Origin: JAYPAN01 sp038123715
GTDB lineage: Bacteria > Pseudomonadota > Alphaproteobacteria > RS24
Reading direction: 5' to 3'
DNA: 60,597 nucleotides
Assembly (NCBI GenBank): GCA_038123715.1
Contig: JAYPAN010000009.1
Span: 1 to 60,597, forward strand
Shown here: one piece after another, positions 60,545 to 60,597 of the stretch
How positions within the stretch are numbered: the stretch's first letter is position 1
Layout of the letters: every line of letters begins with the position of its first letter
Translations under genes and position numbers: made by a program
Notes under the pieces: generated by a model
The model's input: only the letters and a program-made list of their open reading frames with translations
Database searches by the model: none
What the model was told of the DNA's origin: nothing

Positions 60545-60597
60545 ATGGCGAAGGAAAAGTTTGAGCGTACGAAGCCGCATTGCAATATCGGCACGAT
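60545..60597 (+). CDS. tuf: elongation factor Tu, N-terminal fragment (cut by window edge)
   Basis: The last 53 bases encode MAKEKFERTKPHCNIGTI, the invariant start of EF-Tu, which delivers aminoacyl-tRNA to the ribosome. Position 13 is Cys where most EF-Tu proteins have Val or Leu (PHVNIGTI). GAGGA lies about 9 bases before the ATG. The tRNA-Tyr, tRNA-Gly, tuf order supports the call. The rest of the gene lies outside the window. Confidence 0.95.
   Translation, partial: MAKEKFERTKPHCNIGT

Overview
The window is a 60.6 kb piece of an ordinary, densely coded bacterial chromosome, most likely from a free-living alphaproteobacterium, perhaps a marine lineage of the SAR116/Rhodospirillales kind. 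The class call rests on several signs: a GAAC-N7-GAAC SOS box in front of an imuA-imuB-dnaE2 mutasome, the order yqeY-dnaG-rpoD divergent from carAB, an ArsR-methyltransferase regulator heading metF-metH, a GltX2-type glutamyl-tRNA synthetase, a class II DAHP synthase, a DnaG whose zinc site has decayed, and rlmB/tRNA-Tyr/tRNA-Gly/tuf at the right end. The lineage below class level is a guess from gene content. I see no insertion sequence, prophage, CRISPR array or toxin-antitoxin pair. The exact 'new system' suggested by the prompt is not evident. The least ordinary items are small: a chimeric remnant gene, several unlisted inverted repeats in promoters, a carAB attenuator, and a hairpin array in front of tuf.

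Layout. 1-4.4 kb: the end of a class II aldolase gene, a cytochrome c'-type protein, and a minus-strand operon of amidohydrolase, COG0523 GTPase and cytochrome b561. 4.4-4.85 kb: a short chimera joining an adhesin-like N terminus to the C terminus of a TPR/glycosyltransferase protein. 4.86-10.7 kb: the SOS mutasome. 10.7-13.3 kb: trxB, an ELM1-like gene and a divergent Lrp regulator. 13.3-18.3 kb: carA-carB-greA on the minus strand. 18.7-23.6 kb: yqeY-dnaG-rpoD, panD and tRNA-Ile2(CAU). 23.7-27.4 kb: a MAPEG protein, ettA, and mlaA-mlaC on the minus strand. 27.5-36.7 kb: a methionine-cycle operon (regulator, metF, metH), then a DnaJ/TerB-like protein, rpiA, gor and a DUF374 acyltransferase. 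36.7-45.6 kb: aroF and an oxidoreductase on the minus strand, then nadE, gltX, cimA, psd and pssA. 45.7-50.2 kb: an RND efflux pair. 50.4-60.0 kb: DUF1330, a FadH-like reductase, ggt, trhO, a GST, a nitronate monooxygenase, a thiolase, a CDGSH protein and rlmB. 60.1-60.6 kb: tRNA-Tyr, tRNA-Gly and the start of tuf.

How the parts work together. Most genes are housekeeping: pyrimidine/arginine precursor supply (carAB), replication and transcription start (dnaG, rpoD, greA), translation (ettA, gltX, tRNAs, tuf, rlmB, trhO), one-carbon/methionine metabolism (metF, metH), isoleucine and aromatic precursors (cimA, aroF), NAD and pantothenate (nadE, panD), and phosphatidylethanolamine synthesis plus outer-membrane lipid upkeep (psd, pssA, mlaA, mlaC). 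A glutathione/redox theme recurs (MAPEG, gor, ggt, GST, trxB). Regulation visible in the DNA includes the LexA box over the mutasome promoter, a perfect palindrome filling the spacer of the metF-metH promoter, an inverted repeat between lrp and the ELM1-like gene, and a terminator hairpin in the carA leader.
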